Source of the DNA: an uncultured Ruminococcus sp.
GTDB lineage: Bacteria > Bacillota > Clostridia > Oscillospirales > Ruminococcaceae
Length of the DNA stretch: 36,106 nucleotides
Direction: 5' to 3'
NCBI GenBank assembly: GCA_902787365.1
Contig: CADAGC010000020.1
Coordinates: forward strand, 1-36,106
In this document: positions 22,743 through 30,875 of the stretch, piece after piece
Layout: every line of letters begins with the position of its first letter
Numbering within the stretch: position 1 is the stretch's first letter
Notes under the pieces: generated by a model
Told to the model about the DNA's origin: nothing
The model's input: the letters and a program-made list of their open reading frames with translations, nothing else
The model's database searches: none
Made by a program: the position numbers and the translations under genes

Positions 22743-24329
22743 ATGAATGCGTTTTTAAAATGGTTTTTTGTCTTTATATCCGAGATGCTAAAGGGTTTTG
22801 CCGATATCTTCGGTGGCCTGTGGAGCGGGTTAAAGCAGATATTCAACATCAAAAATTACATAGATATTTTCAAGAGCTACTCTACCGAGTTCGGCGCTCT
22901 GGCGTGGATACTGGCGATACTTTCTATCATAATCGTTGTGGCTATCTTTGTGTTGATAGCACTTATGATAATCTTTGCTCTGCGTAAATACGTGCGCTTC
23001 AGGCATTCTATCGTCTCGAATGAAGACCTCCTCGAGGAGATAGCACTCTTACAGCGCCGTGTGCTTAAGATGACTAAGGAAAAGGACGAGATAATGGCTA
23101 TGAAGATAGCCCAGATGGGCGTGCCTATGTCGGGCAATTTTGCACTTGGCGACGGCCAGATGATGCTCGAGGGCGAGGCTGCGGGTGCTGAGGGCATGGC
23201 AGGCCAGGGCGAGGCAGCAGTTGCTGATGACGGCGTTATCCAGACCACCGACAGGCGTTTCTCAAAGCTTATGGAGGTCGATGCTTTCTATAAGACCTAC
23301 ACTCCGCCCGAGTATGATAACGATATAACCCTGGAGCAGTTTTGCGAAAGGTACCGCAACTTCGCCTGCTCGAGAATGCACTTGTACTATGAGCCCAAGA
23401 CAATACGCCTCTTTATTGCAGGTATGGCTTCTACAAAGCTCATTATCCTACAGGGTATATCGGGTACAGGTAAAACTTCGCTTCCTTACTCATTCGGTAA
23501 GTTCTTGCAGAATGACACCACCATAGCTTCCGTTCAGCCCTCGTGGCGTGACCGAACAGAGCTTTTCGGCTACTTCAACGAATTCACCAAGAACTTCAAC
23601 GAGACCGAGACTCTTAAGAGAATATATTCATCAAGCTTCAATAACGATATCAACCTCATTCTTCTTGATGAGATGAACATAGCACGTATCGAGTATTACT
23701 TCGCAGAGATGCTGTCTATCCTCGAAATGCCCAACGCCGACGAGTGGGAACTTGACATAGTGCCCAACGCATGGAGCACCGACCCTGTCAACCTCAATCA
23801 CGGCAAGATAAAGATACCCCAGAACATCTGGTATATCGGTACGGCTAACAACGATGACTCGACATACGCTATCTCAGATAAGGTTTATGACCGTGCTCAG
23901 CCGATAAACCTTGACGCCAAGGGTATTCCTTTCGAGGCGCCCGACACGCCGCCTATCAATATGGGCTTTGACCACCTCGATGCGCTGTTCAACGAGGCGT
24001 TCGAGAAATATCCTATCTCGCAGGAGAATTTAAAGAAGATACAGCAGCTTGACCTGTGGGAAATCGAAAAGCTCAGAGTTGCGTTCGGTAACCGTATCTT
24101 AAAGCAGATGAACCTCTTCGTGCCCGTTTATGTTGCCTGCGGCGGCGAGGAGCTTGACGGCATAGACTACGTTCTTGCCACCAAGATATTCAGAAAATTC
24201 GAGAGCTTAAACCTTGCTATGCTTCGTGAGGAGCTAAGAGAGCTTTGCGTATACATCACCAAGTCATTCGGCAAGGGCAAGATGAGCGAGTCGATAGCTT
24301 ATCTTGAAAGACTGCAAAAGCTGTTCTAA
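22743..24329 (+). CDS. membrane-anchored McrB-like AAA+ NTPase
   Basis: A 528-residue protein with an amphipathic start, a strong transmembrane helix (about 50-80), a coiled segment (about 93-120), a Gly/Ala/Glu-rich linker (about 128-165) and a C-terminal AAA+ domain. The Walker A is Gly-Ile-Ser-Gly-Thr-Gly-Lys-Thr-Ser (238-246). The Walker B is Leu-Ile-Leu-Leu-Asp-Glu-Met-Asn (305-312), followed by a helix corresponding to the McrB DEINRGN-FGEL region. Sensor 1 is Ile-Gly-Thr-Ala-Asn-Asn-Asp-Asp (365-372), corresponding to McrB's MNTAD, and an Arg at 384 may be a finger residue. McrB proper is a cytoplasmic restriction GTPase; the membrane anchor and absence of a DNA-binding domain are unusual. 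It is probably the energy source of the locus, paired with the DUF2357-like protein at 25005. NTP preference cannot be read from sequence. Confidence 0.85.
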   Translation: MNAFLKWFFVFISEMLKGFADIFGGLWSGLKQIFNIKNYIDIFKSYSTEFGALAWILAILSIIIVVAIFVLIALMIIFALRKYVRFRHSIVSNEDLLEEIALLQRRVLKMTKEKDEIMAMKIAQMGVPMSGNFALGDGQMMLEGEAAGAEGMAGQGEAAVADDGVIQTTDRRFSKLMEVDAFYKTYTPPEYDNDITLEQFCERYRNFACSRMHLYYEPKTIRLFIAGMASTKLIILQGISGTGKTSLPYSFGKFLQNDTTIASVQPSWRDRTELFGYFNEFTKNFNETETLKRIYSSSFNNDINLILLDEMNIARIEYYFAEMLSILEMPNADEWELDIVPNAWSTDPVNLNHGKIKIPQNIWYIGTANNDDSTYAISDKVYDRAQPINLDAKGIPFEAPDTPPINMGFDHLDALFNEAFEKYPISQENLKKIQQLDLWEIEKLRVAFGNRILKQMNLFVPVYVACGGEELDGIDYVLATKIFRKFESLNLAMLREELRELCVYITKSFGKGKMSESIAYLERLQKLF

Positions 24330-24352
24330 AACGTTTTGTTGGAGAGACCCCT

Positions 24353-24964
24353 ATGAACACCCTTTTATCAAAAGCAGGCGCACTTATCACCACCGTAACG
24401 GTTGCGCTCTTTGCGCTGTTTATCATAATAAACTTCCCGTTCGGGTATTACGTTGTGTGTATGCTGCTGCCTGTGGGGTATGTTATGATGTCGGCGGGGC
24501 TTGCTTATGAGTGCGATGATGACAGGCGTGTGGCCGCAATAATAGGCATGGCGCTTGCGGCGGTGTATATGCTGCTTGTGCTGCTTGTCTATTTCTCGCA
24601 GACCACCACAGTCGCCAACGAGCAGCTTGATGAGCAGGCAGACAAGCTGATAAACTTCCGCCGTGGCGGGCTTATCTTTAATTACGATCTGCTGGGCTAC
24701 GGAATGATGGCGCTTTCAACATTCTTTATGGGGCTCACCGTCAAGCCTAAAAATAAGTGCGATAAGTGGCTCAAATGGCTGCTGATAATACACGGGGCGT
24801 TCTTCCCGGGGTGTTTTATAATGCCTATGACGGGCGTTTTCCTCTCTATGCAGGGCGGCGAACATGGGCGTGGCGGCGATATGGCGCTGCTTTTCTGGTG
24901 CGCCTATTTTATCCCCGTAGGAGTACTGGCGTTTAAGCATTTTAATCAAAAAAACGATAACTAA
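24353..24964 (+). CDS. polytopic membrane protein of unknown function in the NTPase operon
   Basis: A 203-residue hydrophobic protein with about six predicted transmembrane helices and no recognised family. Landmarks are two early helices, a short acidic cytoplasmic or outer loop (Glu-Cys-Asp-Asp-Asp-Arg-Arg), a loop rich in Glu/Gln/Asp between about 86 and 102, and a Phe-Asn-Tyr-Asp-Leu-Leu-Gly-Tyr-Gly segment entering the fourth helix. It sits between the McrB-like NTPase (23-bp gap) and the DUF2357-like protein (40-bp gap), so it may be the membrane channel or platform of the same complex. That role is inference from position. Confidence 0.75.
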   Translation: MNTLLSKAGALITTVTVALFALFIIINFPFGYYVVCMLLPVGYVMMSAGLAYECDDDRRVAAIIGMALAAVYMLLVLLVYFSQTTTVANEQLDEQADKLINFRRGGLIFNYDLLGYGMMALSTFFMGLTVKPKNKCDKWLKWLLIIHGAFFPGCFIMPMTGVFLSMQGGEHGRGGDMALLFWCAYFIPVGVLAFKHFNQKNDN

Positions 24965-25004
24965 AATCTGAAACTGATATTTTAAGAAAGGAGGGAGTAA
25001 AGCT

Positions 25005-27260
25005 GTGGCAGCCACAAAGCAGGACTGGTATAAAGACTTTAAAGGCTTTGTAAAGGATACGGGCGATGATGAGCTTTTTTCGCAGCTTGATTCTCTCCTT
25101 CACGCAAGCCGGAATAACTTCGCATTTAACCGAAAGATAATGGAAAAGGCCATAGATGTTTCCTGGGTTGAAACTATCGAAAACGGCCTGTTCCACGTTG
25201 ATAATGTAATAAGAAACCCAAGGCGTACAATAGAAGACGTCGAGGAGGTTGTGCCTATAGCCCTCTCACGTAAGATAACTGTTGAGAGCGTCAAGCACTT
25301 GGCCCAGCATACCGACCTTATACAGAGTATCGACAAGAAAACGGGCAGGATAACCCCCTCAAAAATACTCAACGTCTATAAGGAAGAATCCCTTATGACG
25401 TATGAGAATAAGTTCGTCAACACCCTTGTTGACAGACTGTATATTTTCATAAACAGAAGATACGAAAAGCTCGCTCAGGTGGCTAAGGACGAGGAAGTGC
25501 TCTCCTTGGGCTACGACACCGACATTGACGACGGTGCGGGCGGCAGAATGAAGATAAATATAAACATCGAAACGGTAGACAGCCTTGATAAGGTCAACGA
25601 GAGCGGCCTTACCGTTTGGCAGAGGGTTGAAAAGCTCAAAAAGATAATCGAGGAGTATAAAGGCTCAGAGCTTTGCCTTACCCTCGGCAATACCTACATA
25701 AGACCCCCCGTAATGCGCACCAACGCCATTATGAAAAACGTAGACCTCAAAGCTTGCCTGACGCTCTGGCAGTATATTGAGAGCTACGATAAGGTGGGCT
25801 ATGAGATAAATGTCCAGAACACCGCAGTAAAGCCCGATATCAAGTATGTTGAGGACTTCTATAAGCTGGTAGTCACGAGCCTGCTGCTTTTCAGAAACTA
25901 TAACGCAGAGGGCGGCAACAAAAAGCTCGAAGAAATGAAGACCGTCAAGCAAAGGGCACTACAGCCGAGATTCTTGAAGCACTTTGATAAAGAGCTTGCA
26001 AGCACCTATGATATTCAGACAGATGCGGCGGCGGGCTACCTTGCGGCTGACAGCGACCAGAAGCTTATCAAGAAAATGCCCGCAGATGTCAGCGGCGTTA
26101 TAGACCAGGTATCAAAGGTCATAGAGATAGAGCGAAACTATATGCGTGAGCAGGAGCGTATCCGTCAGGAGCGCATAAAGGCCGAAGAAGAGGCCGAGCG
26201 CCTGCGGCAGGAGGAGATCGCCCGCCAGGAGGAGCTTCGCCGTATCGAAGAGGCCAGAGAGGCCGAGCGAGAGCGCATAAGGCTTCAGCAGCAGGAGGAA
26301 GAGCGCCAGCTGCGTGAAATGCTCGAACAGAAGAGAAGAGAGCAGGAGGAAGCCGAAAAGGAGCGTGCAAGACAGGAAGAGATCCGCCTTGCAAGACTTG
26401 AAGAGGAAAGAAAGCGGGAGGAAGAAGCCCGCATCAAGCGAGAAAAGGAAGAGGCCGAAGCTGCCGAGCGAGAGCGCATAAAGCAGGAGAAGCTTCAGGT
26501 AATGACCGAGCTTGGCGGCGCCGAGGGCTTGGATGCCGAGCAGATAGAGGAAGAAGTTCAGGCGGCAGAGGAGACCGAGGAGCAGAAGGCATACGAGCAG
26601 GTCACCGAGGCAGAGATAGAAGAGGTAGTAAACGACCTCGAGGAAGAATCATCCGAGAACGAGGTCGAGCAGCCTGAGGAACAAGAAGACCCGAGAGCGA
26701 TTGCCGCACGAATGAAGCTCGAGCAGCAAAAGCGTGAGAAAGAGCGTGCCGAGCGTGAGCGTGCAGAGCGTCTCAAGGCCGAAAGGCAGAAGTTCGAGAG
26801 CAAGCCGTTTAAGGAGATATACAAGGAATACTCCAAAAACCCGATATATGCTATACCGAGGTTTATCAGATATATCCTTGCATTCGTATTCGGCATAATA
26901 CCCGAGGATACCGATAACCCCGACCTCAGAGAGAGACTTGCTAAGCGCAAGGCCGAGGCTGAGGCAAGAGAGATCGAGCAGGCAAAGCATATCGAGATGG
27001 AGGGCTACTACAAAAAGTATGCCCAGACCTTCAAATACCGATTTATGCGTAAGATCGGCGATATCAAGTTCAAGCGCAAAAAGAAGAAAGAGCGCAAGAA
27101 CAGCCCGAGGCCTGTTTACAAGCCGCCTGTTCGCACCGCAGAGGAGCAGCGTGCTATTGATACAGAGATGAAGCGCCTGTATAAGGAGTATCACGTATCT
27201 CTTGCAGAGAGATTCAGAAGGTGGCTCGAGGAATTTAAGTTCAAGCATCGAAGGAGATGA
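25005..27260 (+). CDS. DUF2357-like protein with long charged coiled coil, probable partner of the McrB-like NTPase
   Basis: A 751-residue protein without signal peptide. Residues 1-350 resemble the DUF2357 region that accompanies McrB-type NTPases: Ile-x-x-Asn-Pro-(Arg)2 (about 70-74), the Thr-Tyr-Glu-Asn-Lys-Phe-Val-Asn stretch (132-139) leading into a long helix, and an Ile-Arg-Pro-Pro segment (232-235). Residues 370-535 are a highly charged Glu/Arg/Gln coiled coil, followed by an acidic stretch (about 540-600), more coiled coil, an isolated hydrophobic segment (about 625-640) and a basic C-terminus. Standalone DUF2357 proteins usually carry a PD-(D/E)xK nuclease region; I see none. The start is GTG with AAGGAGGG 9 nt upstream. 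The stop overlaps the ATG of the second signal peptidase. The family call is moderate; the coiled coil is certain. Confidence 0.72.
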   Translation: MAATKQDWYKDFKGFVKDTGDDELFSQLDSLLHASRNNFAFNRKIMEKAIDVSWVETIENGLFHVDNVIRNPRRTIEDVEEVVPIALSRKITVESVKHLAQHTDLIQSIDKKTGRITPSKILNVYKEESLMTYENKFVNTLVDRLYIFINRRYEKLAQVAKDEEVLSLGYDTDIDDGAGGRMKININIETVDSLDKVNESGLTVWQRVEKLKKIIEEYKGSELCLTLGNTYIRPPVMRTNAIMKNVDLKACLTLWQYIESYDKVGYEINVQNTAVKPDIKYVEDFYKLVVTSLLLFRNYNAEGGNKKLEEMKTVKQRALQPRFLKHFDKELASTYDIQTDAAAGYLAADSDQKLIKKMPADVSGVIDQVSKVIEIERNYMREQERIRQERIKAEEEAERLRQEEIARQEELRRIEEAREAERERIRLQQQEEERQLREMLEQKRREQEEAEKERARQEEIRLARLEEERKREEEARIKREKEEAEAAERERIKQEKLQVMTELGGAEGLDAEQIEEEVQAAEETEEQKAYEQVTEAEIEEVVNDLEEESSENEVEQPEEQEDPRAIAARMKLEQQKREKERAERERAERLKAERQKFESKPFKEIYKEYSKNPIYAIPRFIRYILAFVFGIIPEDTDNPDLRERLAKRKAEAEAREIEQAKHIEMEGYYKKYAQTFKYRFMRKIGDIKFKRKKKKERKNSPRPVYKPPVRTAEEQRAIDTEMKRLYKEYHVSLAERFRRWLEEFKFKHRRR

Positions 27261-27973
27261 GCGAAGGCTTGAAAAGCGCCGAAAATACAGCAAATACAAA
27301 AGGCAGACTGACTAAAGCCTTCGATATAGCGCTAACAGCTGTTATCGCCGTGCTTGTTATCGTGATAGGCTATACTATGTATCAGAGCCACCACGGCAAG
27401 TCGGCAAGCTTCTTCGGCAAGAGCGTGCTTGTGGTAGTCACAGGCAGTATGGAGCCGTCTATCAGCGAGGGAGACCACATTTTCATTGAGAAATGCGACC
27501 CCGATACGCTCAAAGAGGGCGATATAATAACATTCACCTCCCACGAGGAGGATATAAATGGCAAGCTGGTGACTCACCGCATAATAGCCAAAAACGCCGA
27601 CGGCAGCTTTGAAACAAAGGGCGATGCTAACCCCACAGCCGATAAAGAGCCCGTTAAGCCCTCTGATATCGAGGGCAGATATGCGGGCAGGGCAAGGGTG
27701 TTTGACCTGATAGGGTCATTCGGCAGCCCCCAGAAGCTGATAATGGTGTTTGTGATGATACCGCTTGCACTTGTATCGCTCTATGAGGTCAAGACGCTGA
27801 TGAAGCTGTTCATTCAAAGCAGGGCAGAGCTGCGGCTGACTGATGAAGAGCTCAAACAAAAGCTTATAAGAGAAGAGATAGAAAAGGAAAAAGAACGCCT
27901 GCGTCAGCAGGCCGAGAATGATAAAGCAGGGGAGGTGGAGCCTGATGGGACAGGAAGCGATAATGAAGCGTAA
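27257..27973 (+). CDS. signal peptidase I, SipW-like (Ser-His type), copy 2
   Basis: A 238-residue membrane protease with an N-terminal helix (about 22-42), catalytic Ser64 in Thr-Gly-Ser-Met-Glu-Pro, His107 in Val-Thr-His-Arg-Ile as general base, and the Lys-Gly-Asp-Ala-Asn box with Asp123. A second helix lies near residues 160-180, followed by a long charged tail. It is clearly divergent from the copy at 22045, so the two probably differ in substrate. Its ATG overlaps the stop of the DUF2357-like gene (ATGA) and its 3' end overlaps the next gene, which implies translational coupling with the NTPase machinery rather than with the subunits. Confidence 0.92.
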   Translation: MSEGLKSAENTANTKGRLTKAFDIALTAVIAVLVIVIGYTMYQSHHGKSASFFGKSVLVVVTGSMEPSISEGDHIFIEKCDPDTLKEGDIITFTSHEEDINGKLVTHRIIAKNADGSFETKGDANPTADKEPVKPSDIEGRYAGRARVFDLIGSFGSPQKLIMVFVMIPLALVSLYEVKTLMKLFIQSRAELRLTDEELKQKLIREEIEKEKERLRQQAENDKAGEVEPDGTGSDNEA

Positions 27974-28397
27974 GATGATAAGCGCTATCATATTTGCCGT
28001 GGTAATGGCCATAGGTATGCTTGTGTTTATCGGGCTTTACATGGACGAGCGCAAGGTCTCGCAGCAAAAATACCGTGAGCAGTATAACGAGAGCCTTTCC
28101 CACGTTGCCGAGGATATAGACTCATACCTTAAGGCCGAGGGCGATAAGGATATGCGCTATACACGAATAGTGTGCGATATGTCAAATGCCGACTCCTTTG
28201 CGTTTTTGCTTGATGATTTTACCGACAAGCAAAAGACCGTCAACGAGCTTTATACCTGCCTGCTCAAATACCCCGAGCAGATGAGCGGTAAGCTTGAAGA
28301 TGTCAAGGCGGCTGTTGAGGATATGAAGCAGGAGCTTGACAAGGGGTATGAAAAGGCCGACGAGATAGTCGATTCGGTCAATAAAAAGGGTAATTAA
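27945..28397 (+). CDS. small single-pass membrane protein, unknown function
   Basis: A 150-residue protein with one N-terminal transmembrane helix (about residues 10-33) and a helical, charged outer or cytoplasmic domain of about 115 residues with heptad-like spacing toward the C-terminus. No family recognised. The ATG at 27945 is chosen because GGGGAGGTGG lies 7 nt upstream; a longer frame from 27918 would start before that site. It overlaps the 3' end of the second signal peptidase gene by 29 bp. Confidence 0.75.
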   Translation: MGQEAIMKRKMISAIIFAVVMAIGMLVFIGLYMDERKVSQQKYREQYNESLSHVAEDIDSYLKAEGDKDMRYTRIVCDMSNADSFAFLLDDFTDKQKTVNELYTCLLKYPEQMSGKLEDVKAAVEDMKQELDKGYEKADEIVDSVNKKGN

Positions 28398-28415
28398 TTT
28401 AAAAGGGTGATATAC

Positions 28416-28643
28416 ATGAGCGAAAAAAGCAAACTCAAAAAGGAAATCAAGATATGCCAGCAGACGATAGAGGAGATAGAGCGTAAGCGTTCACGTTCCC
28501 AGTCGGCGCTGGTGCAGGCGGTGCTTTTGCAGGAAACGCCTAATGAGAACGACGTTGAGTGGTTCAATAAGTACACAGGCGAGATAACCGCCTGCCGTAA
28601 CCATATGATAGAGCTGCAAAAGAAGCTCGATTCGATAAAGTAG
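28416..28643 (+). CDS. small coiled-coil protein, 75 residues
   Basis: A short soluble helical protein, rich in Lys/Glu/Gln with leucine spacing typical of a coiled-coil hairpin: one helix about residues 3-40, a break around Thr-Pro-Asn-Glu-Asn, and a second helix to the end. No family recognised. The ATG at 28416 follows AAAAGGGTGA. It is 18 bp after the previous gene and 10 bp before the DUF4253 gene, in the same presumed operon. Confidence 0.7.
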   Translation: MSEKSKLKKEIKICQQTIEEIERKRSRSQSALVQAVLLQETPNENDVEWFNKYTGEITACRNHMIELQKKLDSIK

Positions 28644-28653
28644 AGGTGAGCTT

Positions 28654-29334
28654 ATGGCTGAGAGAAACATAACCGACTACTTAGGCTTTGAGTATGAAAA
28701 GGTGCCGCTGTGGACTACCCCCAAGGAGCTTATGGAGCTTTGGAAAAAGGAGTATGAGCAGGGTAAGCAGGATGGCTTTATCCCCGTTATCATACCGTTA
28801 GAGGACAGGCTTGAAGACTACCTTGAGGATATGGAGGGGCAGGATTATTCTGCCGACTCGCTGCCCGAGGTGAAGGACTTTTTTGCTGCCATGAAGCAGG
28901 AAATAGACGATATTGACAGCTACAAGGGCACTATGACCGCAGGCGACGCTAACGACATTATGGTGTCGATGACCGATTATGAGTCGGGCGAGCTTGCAGA
29001 GTGTGTTATTATCCACCTGCCGACGGACAAGCCCTGGGAGGCGGCGCTGTTAGTGCCTTTCGGCGGCTGGAACGACTGCCCGACCCCCGACGATATGGCG
29101 GCGGTGCTCAAATACTGGTATGAGCAGTACGGCGCAGTTCCCGCAGCGATAACGCACGACACCTTAGAACTGGTGCTGCCAAAACCCGTTTCGAGAGAGG
29201 ACGCACCTCAGGTGGCTATGGAGCAGTTTCTGTTCTGCTCAGACAGGGTGACACAATGCACCAAATCGGGCACGATAGGCGAGCTTGCAGGAGACTTAAG
29301 CGTTTCTACCGTGTGGTATTTCTGGTGGGATTAG
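28654..29334 (+). CDS. DUF4253-family protein
   Basis: A 226-residue soluble protein. The C-terminal ~110 residues carry the DUF4253 pattern: Val-Pro-Phe-Gly-Gly-Trp-Asn-Asp-Cys-Pro, then Leu-Lys-Tyr-Trp-Tyr-Glu-Gln-Tyr-Gly-Ala, His-Asp-Thr-Leu-Glu-Leu, Ala-Met-Glu-Gln-Phe-Leu-Phe-Cys-Ser-Asp, and the terminal Trp-Tyr-Phe-Trp-Trp-Asp. The family has no firmly established function; members often occur in polymorphic-toxin or immunity-type neighbourhoods. It is 10 bp downstream of the small coiled-coil gene and is the last gene of the long unit. AGAGGTGAG precedes the ATG. Confidence 0.85.
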   Translation: MAERNITDYLGFEYEKVPLWTTPKELMELWKKEYEQGKQDGFIPVIIPLEDRLEDYLEDMEGQDYSADSLPEVKDFFAAMKQEIDDIDSYKGTMTAGDANDIMVSMTDYESGELAECVIIHLPTDKPWEAALLVPFGGWNDCPTPDDMAAVLKYWYEQYGAVPAAITHDTLELVLPKPVSREDAPQVAMEQFLFCSDRVTQCTKSGTIGELAGDLSVSTVWYFWWD

Positions 29335-29476
29335 TCTTAGGCAACACCGCACAACCAACGGCTTACGCCTTTGTATGCCATATGCTTGAAAATTTTCCGT
29401 CATATCGCCCAAATCCACCTTGTCTTACGCCAGTAACTTAAATAATTATCTGTAATGCACAATTGCAGTTCGCATC
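29335..29476. other. intergenic stretch without recognised gene
   Basis: Between the DUF4253 gene and the metY promoter I see no clear terminator, tRNA or SAM/T-box leader. The segment from about 29338 has a short GGC-TTAC-GCC hairpin but no T tract. Confidence 0.5.
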
Positions 29477-29505
29477 TTGCTTTTTGACAGAAGATGTGTT
29501 ATAAT
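29477..29505 (+). promoter_or_regulatory. promoter of the metY-like gene
   Basis: TTGCTT (29477-29482), 17-bp spacer, TATAAT (29500-29505). A TTGACA at 29484-29489 lies only 10 bp from the same -10 box and is not a usable partner. Confidence 0.6.
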
Positions 29506-29589
29506 TGTACTTGTGCATTATTAGTTTTCTGACCGCAGACTGCGGAAATCATAACTATGCATATACGCATTGAAAAAGGAGAAATTATC

Positions 29590-30864
29590 ATGAGCAAGAT
29601 CGAAACCAAATGTATTCAGGCAGGCTGGCAGCCGGGCGAGGGAGAGCCGAGGCAGGTGCCTATCTATCAGTCAACAACATTCAAGTACAACACCAGCGAC
29701 GCTATGGGCAAGCTGTTTGACTTAGAGGCATCGGGCTATTTCTATACAAGGCTCCAGAACCCCACAAATGACGCAGTAGCCAACAAGATATGCGCCCTCG
29801 AGGGCGGCGTGGCTGCTATGCTCACATCATCGGGTCAGGCTGCTAATTTCTTTGCTATATTCAATATCTGCGAGGCAGGCGACCACTTCATCGCTTCATC
29901 GTCTATCTACGGCGGAACATTCAACCTCTTTGGCACAACCATGAAGAAAATGGGCATCGAGTGCTCTTTCTTTGATACAAAGATGACCGACGACGAGATA
30001 AAGGCTCTTATCAAGCCCAACACAAAGGCAGTTTTCGGTGAGACTATCACCAACCCAACCTGCGATGTTTTCGATATCGAGCGCTTTGCTAAGATTGCTC
30101 ACGAAGCAGGCGTGCCACTCATCATCGACAACACCTTTGCTACCCCTGTTAACTGCCGCCCGATAGAGTGGGGTGCTGATATCGTTACTCACTCGACCAC
30201 TAAGTATATGGACGGCCACGCTTCGGGTGTCGGCGGCTGCATAGTTGACAGCGGCAACTTTGACTGGGCAGCTCATAAGGATAAGTTCCCCATGCTCACA
30301 ACTCCCGATGAGAGCTATCACGGCCTTGTTTACACCGAGAAGTTCGGCAAGGGCGCATATATCACAAAGGCTACATCACAGCTTATGAGAGACTTCGGCG
30401 CTATCCAGTCGCCGCAGAATGCATTCTACCTCAACTTAGGCCTTGAATCTCTCCACGTAAGAATGCCCCGCCATTGTGAGAACGCTCTTAAGATAGCTAA
30501 GTTCTTAAAGGCTAATGATAAGGTTGCCTGGATAAAGTACCCCGACCTCGAGGGCGACGACAGCTACGAGCTTGCTAAGAAGTATCTCCCTAACGGCTCA
30601 TGCGGCGTAATGTGCTTCGGCATCAAGGGCGGCAGAGAAGAGAGCATCAGGTTTATGGACAGCTTAAAGCTTATCTCCATAGTTACCCACGTTGCAGACG
30701 CACGCACCTGCCTGCTCCACCCCGCAAGCCATACTCACAGGCAGATGACCGACGAGCAGCTTTTAGAAGCAGGCATAGCCCCCGACCTTATCAGACTTTC
30801 CATAGGTTTAGAGAACGCTGATGACCTTATCGAGGACATCAAGCAGGCACTTGATAAGATCTGA
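29590..30864 (+). CDS. metY: O-acetylhomoserine sulfhydrylase / Cys-Met metabolism PLP enzyme
   Basis: A 424-residue PLP enzyme of the Cys/Met metabolism family. It shows the N-terminal Gln-Ser-Thr-Thr-Phe and Tyr-Thr-Arg-Leu-Gln-Asn-Pro-Thr motifs, Ser-Ser-Gly-Gln-Ala-Ala (80-85), Ile-Ile-Asp-Asn-Thr-Phe (178-183) with the PLP-binding Asp, and the Schiff-base Lys205 in His-Ser-Thr-Thr-Lys-Tyr-Met-Asp-Gly-His. Length near 425 and the Gly-Gly-Thr-Phe-Asn-Leu-Phe segment favour O-acetylhomoserine sulfhydrylase (homocysteine from O-acetylhomoserine and sulfide) over the shorter cystathionine gamma-synthase. The ATG at 29590 with AAAGGAGAA upstream is used instead of the in-frame ATG at 29557. 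It is a monocistronic gene with its own promoter and terminator, unrelated to the surface locus. Confidence 0.9.
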   Translation: MSKIETKCIQAGWQPGEGEPRQVPIYQSTTFKYNTSDAMGKLFDLEASGYFYTRLQNPTNDAVANKICALEGGVAAMLTSSGQAANFFAIFNICEAGDHFIASSSIYGGTFNLFGTTMKKMGIECSFFDTKMTDDEIKALIKPNTKAVFGETITNPTCDVFDIERFAKIAHEAGVPLIIDNTFATPVNCRPIEWGADIVTHSTTKYMDGHASGVGGCIVDSGNFDWAAHKDKFPMLTTPDESYHGLVYTEKFGKGAYITKATSQLMRDFGAIQSPQNAFYLNLGLESLHVRMPRHCENALKIAKFLKANDKVAWIKYPDLEGDDSYELAKKYLPNGSCGVMCFGIKGGREESIRFMDSLKLISIVTHVADARTCLLHPASHTHRQMTDEQLLEAGIAPDLIRLSIGLENADDLIEDIKQALDKI

Positions 30865-30875
30865 TAATATGATTT

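Noticed and set aside
22743-27260. Classical McrBC restriction system
   Set aside because: The NTPase has a membrane helix and no DNA-binding domain, and no nuclease motif is visible in the partner; the neighbourhood is envelope-related.
26558-27299. Open frames on the minus strand opposite the coiled-coil gene
   Set aside because: They mirror the Glu/Arg-rich repeats of the DUF2357-like gene and translate to Leu/Ser/Arg-rich low-complexity sequence.
29256-29441. 61-codon frame overlapping the end of the DUF4253 gene
   Set aside because: It starts inside the conserved DUF4253 C-terminus, has no ribosome site and no recognisable content.
29484-29505. TTGACA with TATAAT as metY promoter
   Set aside because: The spacing is only 10 bp; the TTGCTT box at 29477 with 17 bp is the better partner.
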